From assembly GCA_014529385.2 (NCBI GenBank), contig CM043944.1, positions 86,147,884 through 86,211,883 of the forward strand: DNA of 64,000 nt, given 5' to 3'. Positions 21,647-31,557 of this stretch are shown here, piece by piece. Origin of the DNA: Adiantum capillus-veneris. Lineage: Eukaryota > Streptophyta > Polypodiopsida > Polypodiales > Pteridaceae. The position numbers and the translations under genes were made by a program. Under the pieces are notes generated by a model. The model saw only the letters and a program-made list of their open reading frames with translations. It was not told the DNA's origin and ran no database searches. How positions within the stretch are numbered: position 1 is the stretch's first letter; the number at the start of each line of letters is the position of its first letter.

Positions 21647-22459
21647 TTGATTTGGTTATCTCAAACAGAGTATATTGACAAGGTTTTGCAACGTTTCAAT
21701 ATGGAGAAGGGAAAGGCACTGAGTGTTCCATTGCCACCATATGTGAAACTTAGCAAACAAGATTGTCCTGTGTCTGAGGAAGAACATGCTGAAATGGATA
21801 AGATTCCATATGCGTCTGCAGTGGGTAGTTTGATGTATGCAATGATTGCTACTCGCCCCCACATTGCATTTGCAGTGGGAATAGTATGTCGATACATGTC
21901 AAACCCAGGCAAGAAACATTGGGAGGCAGCGAAAGGAATATTGAGATACCTGAAAGCTACAAAGAGTATGCGTATATGCTATGGGAGTCAGGAGCTAAGT
22001 GTAAAGGGTTTTACAGACTCAGATTATGCAAGTGACTTAGACAACCGAAGGTCTACGTCAGGGTATGTCTTTACATTGGCTGGTGGAGCAGTATCATGGC
22101 GTTCTAGATTACAAGATTGTGTTACTCAGTCTACTACAGAGGCTGAATATGTTGCAGCATCAGAGGCATGCAAAGAATCAATTTGGCTTAAGCGACTAGT
22201 AACAGATTTGGGAATCAAAGAAGAGATGCCTGTGTTATATTGTGATAGTCAATGTGCTATACAATTGGCTCGCAATCCAGTTTATCACTCAAAGACAAAG
22301 CATGTGGATGTGAAGTATCATTTCATCAGGGAAATGCTCGAGGATAAGCAACTTCAGCTTGTCAAAGTTCACACCACAAAAAATCCTGCTGATCTACTTA
22401 CAAAAGGACTTCCCTCAGAGAGCTTTGCGCATTTTCGCAAGCAGTTAGGTGTAGGGTAG
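21647..22459 (+). pseudogene. Copia-2 RT C-terminus and RNase H
   Basis: Open over 270 codons from IWLSQTEYIDKVLQRFNMEK through FTDSDYASDLDNRRS, STTEAEYVAASEACKESIWL and HSKTKHVDVKYHFIRE to ADLLTKGLPSESFAHFRKQL. It matches the Copia-1 RNase H with only scattered residue changes. It has no natural start codon of its own because it is the tail of a polyprotein. Confidence 0.92.
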
Positions 22460-22548
22460 TATATCACTTCTCTACATCTCTTGTATATTAGCTTGTATAG
22501 TAGCTTCTCTCACACTTAAAGTACCACATTGGACTTTAAGTGGGAGGT

Positions 22549-22740
22549 TGTTGGGGTATAAAGCCCAATGTGGTCACCCAGGTAAGTGGGCGGGCCGCCA
22601 AGTATGTACACATATTCTTTTGTAAAAACCTAATAAGAACTCACTATGCTCTACATATTACAGTAGAGCGAGTTCACCATATCGTCGTGCTCTTCTTCTC
22701 ACACTCTCTCTCGCGTCGCACTTCCGCTCGTACTCCTTCA
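22549..22740 (+). repeat. 3' LTR of Copia-2
   Basis: 192 bp TGTTGGGG...CTCCTTCA, preceded by the polypurine tract AAGTGGGAGGT and followed by target duplication GAACA. Confidence 0.95.
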
Positions 22741-22745
22741 GAACA

Positions 22746-23249
22746 TAGCCAAATTTTACTTTTGCCAAAATTAATACAAAATTAAGATTAAATGATAAGT
22801 TTTAAGATGAAAAAATCATAGAAATTTAGTACAATTTTTAAACAAAATTCATAATTGAATATAACTTCTCATCAAAATAACATTTTGCATAGATTTCAAG
22901 GTGTATGGATAGGAAAAAACTTATTATAGCAAGAAATTGAGCTTCATAACCTAGTTATGAGACTAGATTTTTGTTATAATCAAAAGACCAAAATCTTGAA
23001 AATGCTGACAAAGAGGAAAATTTTGGTATTTCAAGGCCTCTTTCATTAGCATGATGAGGTTATGGGGCAAAACCTTAGGTGTATAATGTATATATAGGTC
23101 AATACCCATCAACTAAGCATTTTTCAAGGGTTCAAGTGAGATACAAACAAATGATTCTTCTTGATCCCAATCCATGAGCCATACCTTAATATGTGGTGCT
23201 GTATGTTTGATACGTCTCGACGTTTTCAGGCAATCCCACTATCACAAAC
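22746..23249. other. AT-rich sequence without recognisable features
   Basis: Short unrelated open frames only. No repeat or RNA gene seen. Confidence 0.4.
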
Positions 23250-23908
23250 ATGATTCTAAGCATGCATACTACTTAAATTTGTGCACAATAAAAAAAAGAA
23301 TTGGACTTATAAGACAAAAACATTTTTCATTTAAAAAGCAATTACTGTTGCTTATTCTAATGTAGAATTGTAAGCATTGACAAGGTTCATACTATCCTTA
23401 AGCTGTGTTCCTTGCATCTATCTAGCATCTTCAAAAGGATAATTTTTAAACTTAATAGATATCTTTAGATGATCTTACCATGTCTTAGTGCCTTGTCTTC
23501 ATGTTGAAGTATTGATTCGACTGAAGCACCTCTTCTTGAACTTCAATCTTGGGCGGGTCCTCAATAATTGGTTCTTGTGGTGGCTCTCCTTTGTAAGGCT
23601 TAAGTAGACTCACATAAAAAGCATTATGAATGAGCCAATGGTTGGGCAACTTGAGTTGATAGGCCATCTAATTGATTGGTTTTAGGATTTGAAAAGGACC
23701 ATACTATCTTTTTGCTAGTTTAGCATAATACTTTTGGTGGCCCGTAGGATTTTTGCATCCAATTTGCCTCAATCGAGCTAGAAATTTGAGTAGGACCCAA
23801 TCATTTTCCTTGAAAGCTAGGGTCCTTATGTGCTTGTTAGCAACAACTTGTTGCCTTTGTTGCAAGATGAATATAGCCTCCTTAATCTTTTGGAAAGATT
23901 CTTGTAGG
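23250..23908 (-). pseudogene. Chromovirus 3' fragment (integrase end and linker)
   Basis: Minus-strand relic of the same Gypsy family as the element at 40029-47679. It corresponds to about 41942-42570 there. Recognisable pieces are LQESFQKIKEAI, KNPTGHQKYYAKL and MAYQLKLPNHWLIHNAFYVS with LLKPYKGEPPQEPIIEDPPK. The chromodomain part is largely degraded after TRH. It is cut at 23908, where sequence of another kind starts abruptly, so this is a truncated insertion or rearrangement remnant. Confidence 0.85.
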
Positions 23909-23921
23909 TGACAAAAAGTTT

Positions 23922-24212
23922 ATGGTTTTGCAATGGTATGTCGTTGACAGATTCATTTCAAAGAATGCAGTGCCTGCCAAGCAAATACAGGGTACATTGG
24001 ACTCCCTTGGAGTTAGTAAAAGAGGTTACTCAGCTATTCAACAGTCTATCTCTGCCATGTTTTTGAAGAAGGGAATAAAGTCTAAGCTTTTACCAACTGC
24101 TGCAAGTGTTTGGAAGGAAAGACTCCAGCTCAATAATGAACAGATCGACTTTGAGGCACTATTAATACAAAAGACCTATGGCTTATGGCTCTTGGAGTTC
24201 TTTAAAAGTTAA
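23922..24212 (+). CDS. Unidentified 96-codon open frame
   Basis: I do not recognise this protein. It reads as ordinary coding sequence rather than low complexity: VDRFISKNAVPAKQIQGTLD, SLGVSKRGYSAIQQSIS and WKERLQLNNEQIDFEALLIQ. It looks like a short helical DNA-binding or linker segment of a larger protein, perhaps one exon, since the frame is open upstream into the junction at 23908. No start context or neighbouring exon supports a complete gene. It lies between a chromovirus fragment and a TG microsatellite. Confidence 0.35.
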   Translation: MVLQWYVVDRFISKNAVPAKQIQGTLDSLGVSKRGYSAIQQSISAMFLKKGIKSKLLPTAASVWKERLQLNNEQIDFEALLIQKTYGLWLLEFFKS

Positions 24213-24262
24213 TTTGTTTGTTAAATGAGGCTTTTGTTTTTGTCAAATGGAATGTAGTAACC

Positions 24263-24266
<4 letters not shown>

Positions 24267-24317
<51 letters not shown>

Positions 24318-24348
24318 AGTGGGCGCTAGATAGAAAGAGAGGGCAATG

Positions 24349-24382
<34 letters not shown>

Positions 24383-24435
24383 CATTGCCCTCTCTTTCTA
24401 TCTAGCGCCCACTTGCGTGTGCGTGTGCATGCGCG

Positions 24436-24485
<50 letters not shown>
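24267..24485. repeat. TG tract, palindrome and CA tract forming one large inverted repeat
   Basis: (TG)n at about 24267-24306, a 100-bp perfect palindrome, then GCGCGC and (CA)n to about 24485. The TG and CA tracts are themselves complementary, so the whole ~215 bp can fold on itself with few mismatches. Open frames on both strands read the same repetitive peptide, which simply reflects the symmetry. Confidence 0.92.
24316..24415. repeat. 100-bp perfect palindrome
   Basis: Left arm CAAGTGGGCGCTAGATAGAA, continuing AGAGAGGGCAATGTATATAC, to a TA-repeat centre at 24365/24366; the right arm is its exact reverse complement to 24415. I checked all 50 pairs by eye. Confidence 0.95.
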
Positions 24486-24488
<3 letters not shown>

Positions 24489-24512
24489 GGAGAAAATGAA
24501 AAAAAAAAACTT

Positions 24513-24625
24513 GCTTCAAAAGCACTTGGAATGAGCTTTTCTTATTGAATATGAAGGAAAAAGAGAAAAAAAGCTTGCTCCAAGAGGGAAAAAGCTCACT
24601 GCAAAATCTCACTTCATTCCAATCC

Positions 24626-24668
<43 letters not shown>

Positions 24669-24780
24669 TTTGTCATACCACAACACGAGAGGGGGGCTGA
24701 AGTATTTTTACAAACCCATCCCGGTGTTGAGATTTAGTGTTTTTGAATACACACCCTCTCACATTGTATCACGACTACAA
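24513..24780. repeat. Dispersed repeat block, copy 2
   Basis: Matches 16861-17130: GCTTCAAAAGCACTTGG, GAATATGAAGGAAAAAGAG, a longer (TG)n at 24628-24665, GTTTGTCATACCACAACACG, and the foldback pair around AGAGGGGGG and CCCTCTCACATTG. A further related AATGTGAAGGGGGGTGTTTA follows at about 24796, outside the block. Confidence 0.85.
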
Positions 24781-24782
24781 CT

Positions 24783-26009
24783 TTGTCTCGTCACAATGTG
24801 AAGGGGGGTGTTTACACTTGTACAAAACCAAAATAGTGTTGTGACATGATGAGTCTCACCATAGTGCCATGCCATGTGTCAATCATGCATATGGGCATGT
24901 GCACGCTCCCCAATTCACCATGATCCACAATGATGGAGAGTCATAAATACAATTTCACTTCTGTCCATATAATCATGGAGGAATTGTCCTCCTTGTATAA
25001 AATGTCACTCGGTCATTGTTGTCAAAGATTGGTTGCTTGTTAACATATTTGTTTATTTTTTCTCCCTCACACCCACGTGCCCACTTTCTCTATCTCAACA
25101 CCCATTCGAATCCTTTTCGTTCAACTCCTCTGTTTTTGCCAAAATGTGTCTTCCTGTGTTGCCTTCACGAAGCAATCAAGAATTTCATAATTGAGATTTT
25201 CCAAGGCAACCATATAATGAGAGCTCATGTCCACATGCCAATTCTGATGCCACGAGACTTTAACTCCCCACGCCTCATTCAATTTAGATATGACAAGACA
25301 TTGGTCCCAATGTACATATCCAACAAGAGGATGGACAAAATTCTGAGCATCATGTCCCTCGAAAGGGTAAAGGTGACATGTGTGACATCAAATGTCCATC
25401 AATATGGAACCTACCTAGATATTGAATGGAAATTTCAATGAGAGGAAGGAGTGGAAGTCATGGAGGATGAAGAGCTTATTGTTGACATCCACAACCAATA
25501 AATGGCATGTACAAGGCCAATGTCAAAGCTTTGTACTGGCTTAGGCACTCCTTTGAGGTTCTGGGGATGTGTTCTTTATTTTGCCTTATGCCCTAAGGAG
25601 ATTACCATTTGGGACATAGCCAAAGGATCTCACATACCGTATTATCAACTATTTTCTATGGAGAGTGATAGTTGTCTTTTCCATCAAGATTATAGTTCAA
25701 AAACAATGTGCGTTTCACATGAGATAATATCTTCCGATAGAATACTTATATCATCCCCAATGCTACTACATCTGAACCATATCACCTTGGTCTACCTACA
25801 ACGATGCACATTTATCAATCTAGCTCACTCACCAATAGTTCACACTATGCCGTTGTACTAGTTTCCCTTTATGTTGCATTTCTCCCTTTTATGTTTTTAC
25901 CTCTTATTTTGACTCAGTGAAGAAGGAAAAATATAAGGTTTTTGCGTGTGTGTGTGCGTGCGCGCGCGCTTGCAAGAGCTCAAGCTGTCTCTTTCTCTAT
26001 CTTTTAACA
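24783..26009 (+). other. Unassigned; two adjacent broken frames and upstream region of Copia-3
   Basis: 25016-25441 and 25502-25861 lie in one frame separated by two stops, and carry RAHVHMPILMPRDFNSPRLI and RVKVTCVTSNVHQYGTYLDI. I recognise no family, so this may be a decayed gene. The last part, with TGTGTGTGCGTGCGCGCGCG near 25946-25970, must include the 5' LTR of the Copia relic whose primer site is at 26010. The LTR start cannot be set because no second copy is present. Confidence 0.35.
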
Positions 26010-26022
26010 TGGTATCAGAGCC
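26010..26022 (+). promoter_or_regulatory. Primer-binding site of Copia-3
   Basis: TGGTATCAGAGCC directly follows TTTTAACA, the likely LTR end. Initiator-Met type, as in Copia-1. Confidence 0.85.
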
Positions 26023-26397
26023 TCTAGGAGCTTGGAGTAGCAAGCAGGAGCAGCAGAAGAAGCCATCTCGGGATTCCTAAGAGCCATTGTCAAATGATCT
26101 TCGATTGAGGTCCTTCTTTTTGGAGATTGTGCATCTAGGGTTTGGACTCAAACTTTGTAGCTAGATTTTCATTCCAGGCACGTTTCGGCCCCCGTTTTGG
26201 AGTTAAAGTGTGTTTGCATGCAAAAATGGTAAGCTTCGTGGTTTCTGCATTTTGGTGGTGCATAGAGTTCTATTTTGGATACAGTGTTCATAGATATTGT
26301 TTATTATTGTGAAACATGTGTATGTATGCATACTCTCATTAAAGGTGGTATTGACTATTTTTAGCAAGCTGCTTAGAGACTTGTTGAAGTGTTGGAA

Positions 26398-27300
26398 ACA
26401 TGTATTCCAACAATGATGGACTTAACCAGATCGTTAGCAAGAAGCTGGGCAAAAACAACTTCATGCTTGGAAGTCTAGAACAACTAGTTTCATTATGGGT
26501 AAAGGTTACTGGGAGTACATTGATGGAGAGCATGAGACAACGTTAGTGTTACCAAATGAAGGTGCATTTACTACGCAAACAAAGGTGCTTAAAGATTAGA
26601 ACCAAGGAGCTCGGAAGGTCATGTATTGGCTTTCTACGAGTGTGCAAAACACTATGTTTGGGTATATACAAGATGCCACACCCCTAAGGAGACTTGTGCC
26701 ACTTTACTGTCGTTAGATATGACCAACACAAAAGCAAGGAAGGTGCAATTAAAGACTGAGCTGAATATAGTGCAAAAGAGAAACTTGTCTATCAATGATT
26801 ACTCGCTGAAGACAAAGAACATATGTGATCCCCTTGCATCGATTGGTGTTACAATTGATGATGATGATAAGGTGGAAGTATGTCTGCAAGGTTCGGGTCT
26901 AGAATACAAACAATTTAAGAGTGGTATCCATCTTCGAGAAAATTTTGTTTACAAATTTAGTGTCCTTACTCATTGTGGAAGAGAAGGAGCTTGAGGAAGA
27001 CTCCTCTACACAAGGTAGACTTTTTTTTTTTAGCAGGTCTTCTTTAACAATAGAGGAAGAGGACACAATATAGTTCATGGAGGTAGTCAAGGAAGAGGCA
27101 ATCACCAAGAACATCAACAGAATAATGATCAGAGACAAAACACAAGTGGTCGTGGAAAGGTAGGGGGGGTTAAAGAGGTCGTGGCAATGTGCAACGTAAA
27201 AATACAAGCCAACATGGGAATATTATATGCTAGGGTTGTGGGAGACATCGTCACCTTGAACGTGAATGTCCAGACATAAGGCAACAAATGTAGATGAGCG
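26398..27300 (+). pseudogene. Copia-3 gag (broken)
   Basis: Several frames together show the gag of a plant Copia element: a KLGKNNFH-like start near 26440, KGYWEYIDGEHE near 26504, ARKVMYWLSTS near 26608, and TNTKARKVQLKTELNIVQKR with LSINDYSLKTKNICDPLASI in the longest frame (26626-26994). A degenerate zinc knuckle GCGRHRHLERECPD lies near 27235-27275, where the first Cys is followed by a stop. At least four breaks separate these parts. Confidence 0.8.
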
Positions 27301-27375
27301 TGATAGGCTATTTGTGGTGCAACACATGTTAAATACTATGCCTACAAATGTAGCAAAATTTGGTAATAATGTCTA

Positions 27376-28130
27376 GTATGTGGATTTGGGTGCATCGAAT
27401 CACACGACCAGCCACGGTGAGGGGTTCAAGGAAATGCAAAACTTTGTAGATTCTTGTCTATGTAAAGACTTGGGACGATATTGCACATCCCATTATGCAT
27501 ATAGGAAATGTACCATTATCTACGACATATGGTAAAGTAAAGTACCTAGTTGATGTACTACATGTACCTAATATCACAAAGAATTTGGGCAGATGGTTGA
27601 GTAGGGTTGCAAGTCACGTTTAATTGTGATGGTGTCTTTGTCGAGGAGCATAAGAATAATGGAAAGTTGGTTGCACAAGGAAAGAAAGTGGACATATTGT
27701 TTACTTTGAATGTTAATGTGCCCAAGGTGAATGCAACCATGTTCGCAGAAGGTGTATAAGCTGTTGTAGATATTGCGACTTGACACAGACGCATTGGTCA
27801 TGTAAACTTGCAAAGGTGAAGGCGATGAAAACTAAAGAGATGGTTATAAAGTTGCTAAAGTGCTAGAAAATTTGTGAGGCTTGCTAGTTTGAAAAGCATG
27901 CAAAAGCATCATTTCCTCTTGACAAGCACGTAAACAAAAAATGCATTGGATTTAGTACAAATAGATGTATGGGGTTCGGCAAAGATCACATCTATGGGTG
28001 GATATAGTTACTATGGGAGCTTCATTGATGACCATACAAGGAAGGCATGTATCTACTGCATGAAGCAAAAAAGTGAGATGTTTATGCACTTTCAGAATTT
28101 CAAGGCTTTGGTTGAAAAACAGACTAGGAA
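27376..28130 (+). pseudogene. Copia-3 protease and integrase N-terminal part (broken)
   Basis: Protease motif reads YVDLGASNHTTSH: the catalytic DSG triad has become DLG. The integrase zinc region is present in pieces (RRIGHVNLQ, KICEACXFEKHAKASFPLDK with breaks). The catalytic core starts MDLVQIDVWGSAKITSMGGY, then FIDDHTRKACIYCMKQKSEM, HFQNFKALVEKQT. It ends where the solo LTR begins. The remaining core, with LRSDGGG, is at 29707-29798. Confidence 0.8.
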
Positions 28131-29706
28131 TGTCATAAAATCTAATATCTAACCAACCCAAATGATTTTCTCATATTAAATTGATCACTTAATGTGGGAG
28201 AATAAACGGGAACAAGTGTTAAGATATAGATATGTGCTTATAGATCTATCTCAACACGGGGCCAATGGTAAAGGGGCCCAAAAGGGAGATGGTCTATCAA
28301 AGAGCAAGGCTAACCAATGGAGCATAAGACCTTAGGGTTAGCTTCATTGAAGACCTCCAATAAATGTGTGTAAAAGTCCTTTGACCTTAGGTAAGCTAGG
28401 GCTGAGCTTGAGGTGGGAACCCGGCCCAAGCTCGAGGTGCTTGATTAAGATGCTTGAGGTGCTTGACTGGCTCCATGCTTGAGGTGCTTGACTTGCTGCA
28501 TGATTAAGGTACTTGAGGTGCCTTGAGAAGCTTGCCTGAGATGCTTGTGGGAACACCCCCTAGTTCAAGTGCTTTGTCATGCTTGGTGAGTAAGGTGCTT
28601 GATCACCTAAAGTCAAAAGCATTCCTACAAGAGGGGAGGCGAGCCCTTTTCCTAGGGGCTAGAGAGAGAACACCCACTCACACACACAAGGGAAGCCCCA
28701 ACTTGAAGAGGTAGCAAGGACACATGTCAGGCCCCTACCCATGTTACCTTCATGTGTTGCTTGAAGCCTATTGGCTAAGCTTCAAAGGGGTCCAATGATA
28801 AATTACATGAATTGTCTAATTATTTTAGCATTTATCTAGCCCTCTCTCTCAAAAAGGAAAGGGGGACACTTGTCTCAAGGCTACCCCTACTGCTTGTAAT
28901 GCCTCCTGCTCATGATTGGCTAGGCCTGGGAGGGTCCAATGAGCTTCAAGCATGAGCTACAAGGGGGGGTCGACCCAAGCTAGCTAGGGGCTTGCTTGAG
29001 GGGTATACTCACCCACACACACTCACAATCACTCTCATTGTGTGCTATGCAAAGTGCAAGAGCTCCCTCTCCAAGCAAGTAGAGGTTGAGAGCCTACACC
29101 AACACTCTTGGCTATGGAGTGCAAATCCAACCAAGAGCCATGCTTCAATGCTTGAGCTTGTCATCTCCTTATTCTTCATTACTATGCTATTATGTATGCT
29201 AGCAACAAGAGTATGATAAGTGAGGAACTAGTTCTTTCTCCTATGAAATGTTTCTTCTTCCTCTTCCCTACCCTCATTCCCTGCTAGCTCTCTCCACCTT
29301 CGAAGGTGTTTGAGGTCTTGGGACTTAGGCTTGGGACAATTAAAGCTTTCTTCAAGTTCATGTTATGCTATGATTGTGATGCATGAAGCTTTCCATCTTC
29401 ATTGCATCACCTAGGTCACAAGGAACACAAAGAATGTATTGTAACAAGTCTCTCTTAATGGGAGAAATCATAATACAAATGCCTATTGGAAGGGGGACCG
29501 GCTCCACATAAATCCGATCCTCAACTGTTGTCATGTTCTCTAAATTCTCTCTCTTGCAAAAGTATTGTTCATGCCAAGTTAACTAATTGCTATGATTATG
29601 TTGCTATCTTCAATTATGTCTACCCGCTATGCTCACAAAGTTATTTCTCGAAAGTATTCTCATTAATTTCCGCTATTCTCAAGTTGAATAGGCTAATTCC
29701 ATTACA
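28131..29706 (+). repeat. Solo LTR of the chromovirus family, inserted in Copia-3 integrase
   Basis: 1,576 bp beginning TGTCATAAAATCTAATATC and ending CTAATTCCATTACA. It is the reverse-complement counterpart of the LTRs at 38745 and 40029; for example AAATGATTTTCTCATATTAA at the start and GGAAGGGGGACCGGCTCCAC near the end. Flanks are AGGAA (28126-28130) and GGGAA (29707-29711), a target duplication with one difference. The interrupted integrase reading resumes directly after it. No internal element sequence is present, so the rest was lost by LTR-LTR recombination. Confidence 0.88.
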
Positions 29707-29798
29707 GGGAAACATGTAAAGTGCCTGAGGTCAGATGGAGGGGGGAATATTTCTCCAATGAGTTCAATGATTTTCTAAAAAAGCATGAAATTTATAGG
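29707..29798 (+). pseudogene. Copia-3 integrase fragment after the solo LTR
   Basis: TGKHVKCLRSDGGG leads into YFSNEFNDFLKKHEIYR, with a small frame slip in the G run. It contains the second catalytic Asp (RSDGGG) and the region of the catalytic Glu (E of NEFNDFL...HE). It joins logically to the end of the frame at 28130. Confidence 0.85.
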
Positions 29799-29829
29799 TA
29801 GTTTTAATGCAGGTATACTCCGTAGGAAA

Positions 29830-30048
29830 GTGCACAATCACACATTTTGAGTGGGCTGCAATGGTCACCTAGTGCAAGTTATGGTGAAAAACCATGGAAT
29901 GGCAGGTTTCCTGTGTAAAAGCCATGGAATGTAAGAGAAAATATGGCAATAGAAAATACAAGTGCACAGTCACACGTTTTGAGTGGGCCGCAAGGGTCAC
30001 CTAGTGCAAGTTATGGTGAAAAGCCATGGAATGGCAGGTTCCTGTGTA
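29830..30048. repeat. Direct duplication of ~87 bp, spaced 132 bp
   Basis: GTGCACAATCACACATTTTG to TTTCCTGTGTAA at 29830-29917 recurs at 29962-30048 with few changes (TTTTGAGTGGGC, GGTCACCTAGTGCAAGTTAT, CCATGGAATGGCAGG). The spacer carries another CCATGGAATG. Non-coding. Confidence 0.85.
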
Positions 30049-30893
30049 ATCTTTGCCATATATACACAATCACAAGCCACATAATTGTCATTTGTCAACC
30101 TTTGCACAATAATTCTTACTCTCTCAAGCCTGCATGTCCAAGATCACTTCCAGGTGACTTATTCCCTACTTGCATCCTTCTTGCACTTGAAGTCTTCATA
30201 GAGGGTATGCCAGATTCCTCTTCCAAACTTTGCTCAAAATCACTACGATCACCATCATCATGACCAACACTCAAATTTGGCAGCTTAGGGACATCATCAA
30301 CTTTTCCTTCCTTTTTCTTGATACATTTGATGAGTAGCAAGACTACTTCTATCACCCTAGGTTGTTAGCGGCCAATAATTATTGTAAAAGCATAGTTTTG
30401 AATTGTGCCCAAGTGATGGAGCAAAATTTGAGGCTTATCCATCGTGACTTAGAGTGAACGAGAATGAGATCTCTATCTGCTTTGTAGACACTAACTTATC
30501 TTTGTACAAAGCACCAAATGTTAAGTACCAAAAGTACCAAATGCTCCTACAAGGTGTACCAAATGTACTTAGTGGTTTTAAAAGCTAAAGCCATTTAAGA
30601 ATTCTAAAACTTGAAGTTATACTCAAGAATAGCTTTACTTTGTGAAGTTCAATGAAGTTCACAACATGAGGGCAGAATTATGATGCACAAAAGTACCTTT
30701 TAACTATGAAAGCCAATGCCATTGGCATGAACATTGCTTGCTTTGAAGAATGAAAACTTTTGATTTGGTGAAACGAGAAAGTATTGCCATCTTGAATTTG
30801 CAGGTTGCAAATTTTGCTCGAGTAAGGGCTCGTGCTCAAGATGTACAGGGTCGAGTCGCGAATCGAACCTACTACCTGTGCGGAGCTCCCGAA
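30049..30893. other. Unassigned sequence upstream of the TFIIIC-like exon
   Basis: Open frames at 29943-30263 (+) and 30116-30355 (-) overlap each other and resemble no family. AGTACCAAATG words recur around 30505-30575. The last part may include the promoter of the exon at 30894, but no clear TATA box is visible. Confidence 0.35.
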
Positions 30894-31217
30894 TGGCGGG
30901 AAAGCGCCAGAAATTGGAAGTGATCCGTCGTCCGCAAACTTGTAAAGTCGAAGAAGAAGAAGAAGAGCATGCAGCAGAAATTGGTGCTATCTATGCTATC
31001 CCTCGGCAGGAGGAGGCGGAGGAGGAGGACAAAGAAGATGGTGCTGATGAAAAAGCTTGACGAAGACGAAGACGAGGAAGGTGACGACATGGCCCAGAAG
31101 GCCTCCTCTGTTGCTCTTTCCACCTCGCTTGTTGCCTCCCCTGTTTACCCCAATGCAGTCAAATGGTCCGAGGACAACTTCATTGCTGTTGCGACCTCAC
31201 AGTTCATCACTATCCTT
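30894..31217 (+). pseudogene. First-exon fragment resembling TFIIIC-90/GTF3C4 WD40 protein
   Basis: ATG at 30894 begins MAGKRQKLEVIRR followed by a long Glu/Asp-rich stretch. One base-level frame change near 31050 leads to LDEDEDEEGDDMAQK and then STSLVASPVYPNAVKWSEDN and FIAVATSQFITIL. The SPxYPNAxxWSxDNxIAVA signature is, as I recall it, the start of the N-terminal beta-propeller of plant TFIIIC delta-type subunits, which act in RNA polymerase III transcription in the nucleus. A GT donor at 31218 follows ATCCTT, where the family would continue in a new exon. No later exon is found in the next kilobases, so this is a truncated gene or a fragment captured by a transposon. Confidence 0.5.
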
Positions 31218-31523
31218 GTAATCCTTTTCTCTTCCTCCTTGCTTATGCTGATATGTTTACGGAAAGCTCAACCATGGACAATGCACATCGTGCACTTTCT
31301 CAGCAAGCCTTACAAGTCTTGAATGTCCTAATGACACCCTATCATTGTGAACTTTCCAAGTGCCAAACACTGCTCGTTGTGTGCACCCTCTCCACATGGA
31401 GTTTCTGTCTTTGTTGAACTTGGATAGGGGGATTCATGATGCATACCTACTTCGAATCTTGTCTACAGTGTTTGGATTCAACATCTACACGATCTTTATA
31501 TTGAGAAGATCTAGGAGTGCGCA

Positions 31524-31557
<34 letters not shown>

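Larger units (their letters stand above)
20646..22740 (+). mobile_element. Copia-2: internally deleted derivative of the Copia-1 family
   Basis: A 2,095-bp element with 192-bp LTRs and a perfect target duplication GAACA (20641-20645 and 22741-22745). Compared with Copia-1 it lacks exactly the segment equivalent to 1456-4890: 5,529 minus 3,435 is 2,094, plus one inserted base. The junction ...GCGGG|ATAAGATCACC is at 21062/21063. Gag, protease, integrase and the first part of RT are gone; the RT core and RNase H remain. About 8 LTR differences by eye give an age similar to Copia-1. Movement as a deleted copy would need proteins supplied in trans; deletion after insertion cannot be excluded. Confidence 0.95.
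26010..29798 (+). mobile_element. Decayed Copia element (Copia-3), split by a solo LTR
   Basis: Primer site, gag, zinc knuckle, protease and integrase of a Copia family distinct from Copia-1. The integrase is cut at 28130 by a 1,576-bp LTR and resumes at 29707. Homology stops at about 29798, in the integrase core, so RT, RNase H and the 3' LTR are missing. Many frameshifts and stops are present throughout. Confidence 0.85.

Noticed and set aside
24218-24612. Open frames on both strands encoding Val/Cys and His/Thr repeats
   Set aside because: They are translations of TG/CA tracts and the palindrome; both strands give the same peptide because of symmetry.
25016-25861. Two consecutive frames as a gene
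   Set aside because: They share one frame but are separated by two stops and show no family motif. Kept only as an unassigned region.
30872-31123. Minus-strand frame with poly-Ser and hydrophobic stretches
   Set aside because: It is the antisense of the acidic region of the TFIIIC-like exon, which has clear sense-strand family motifs.
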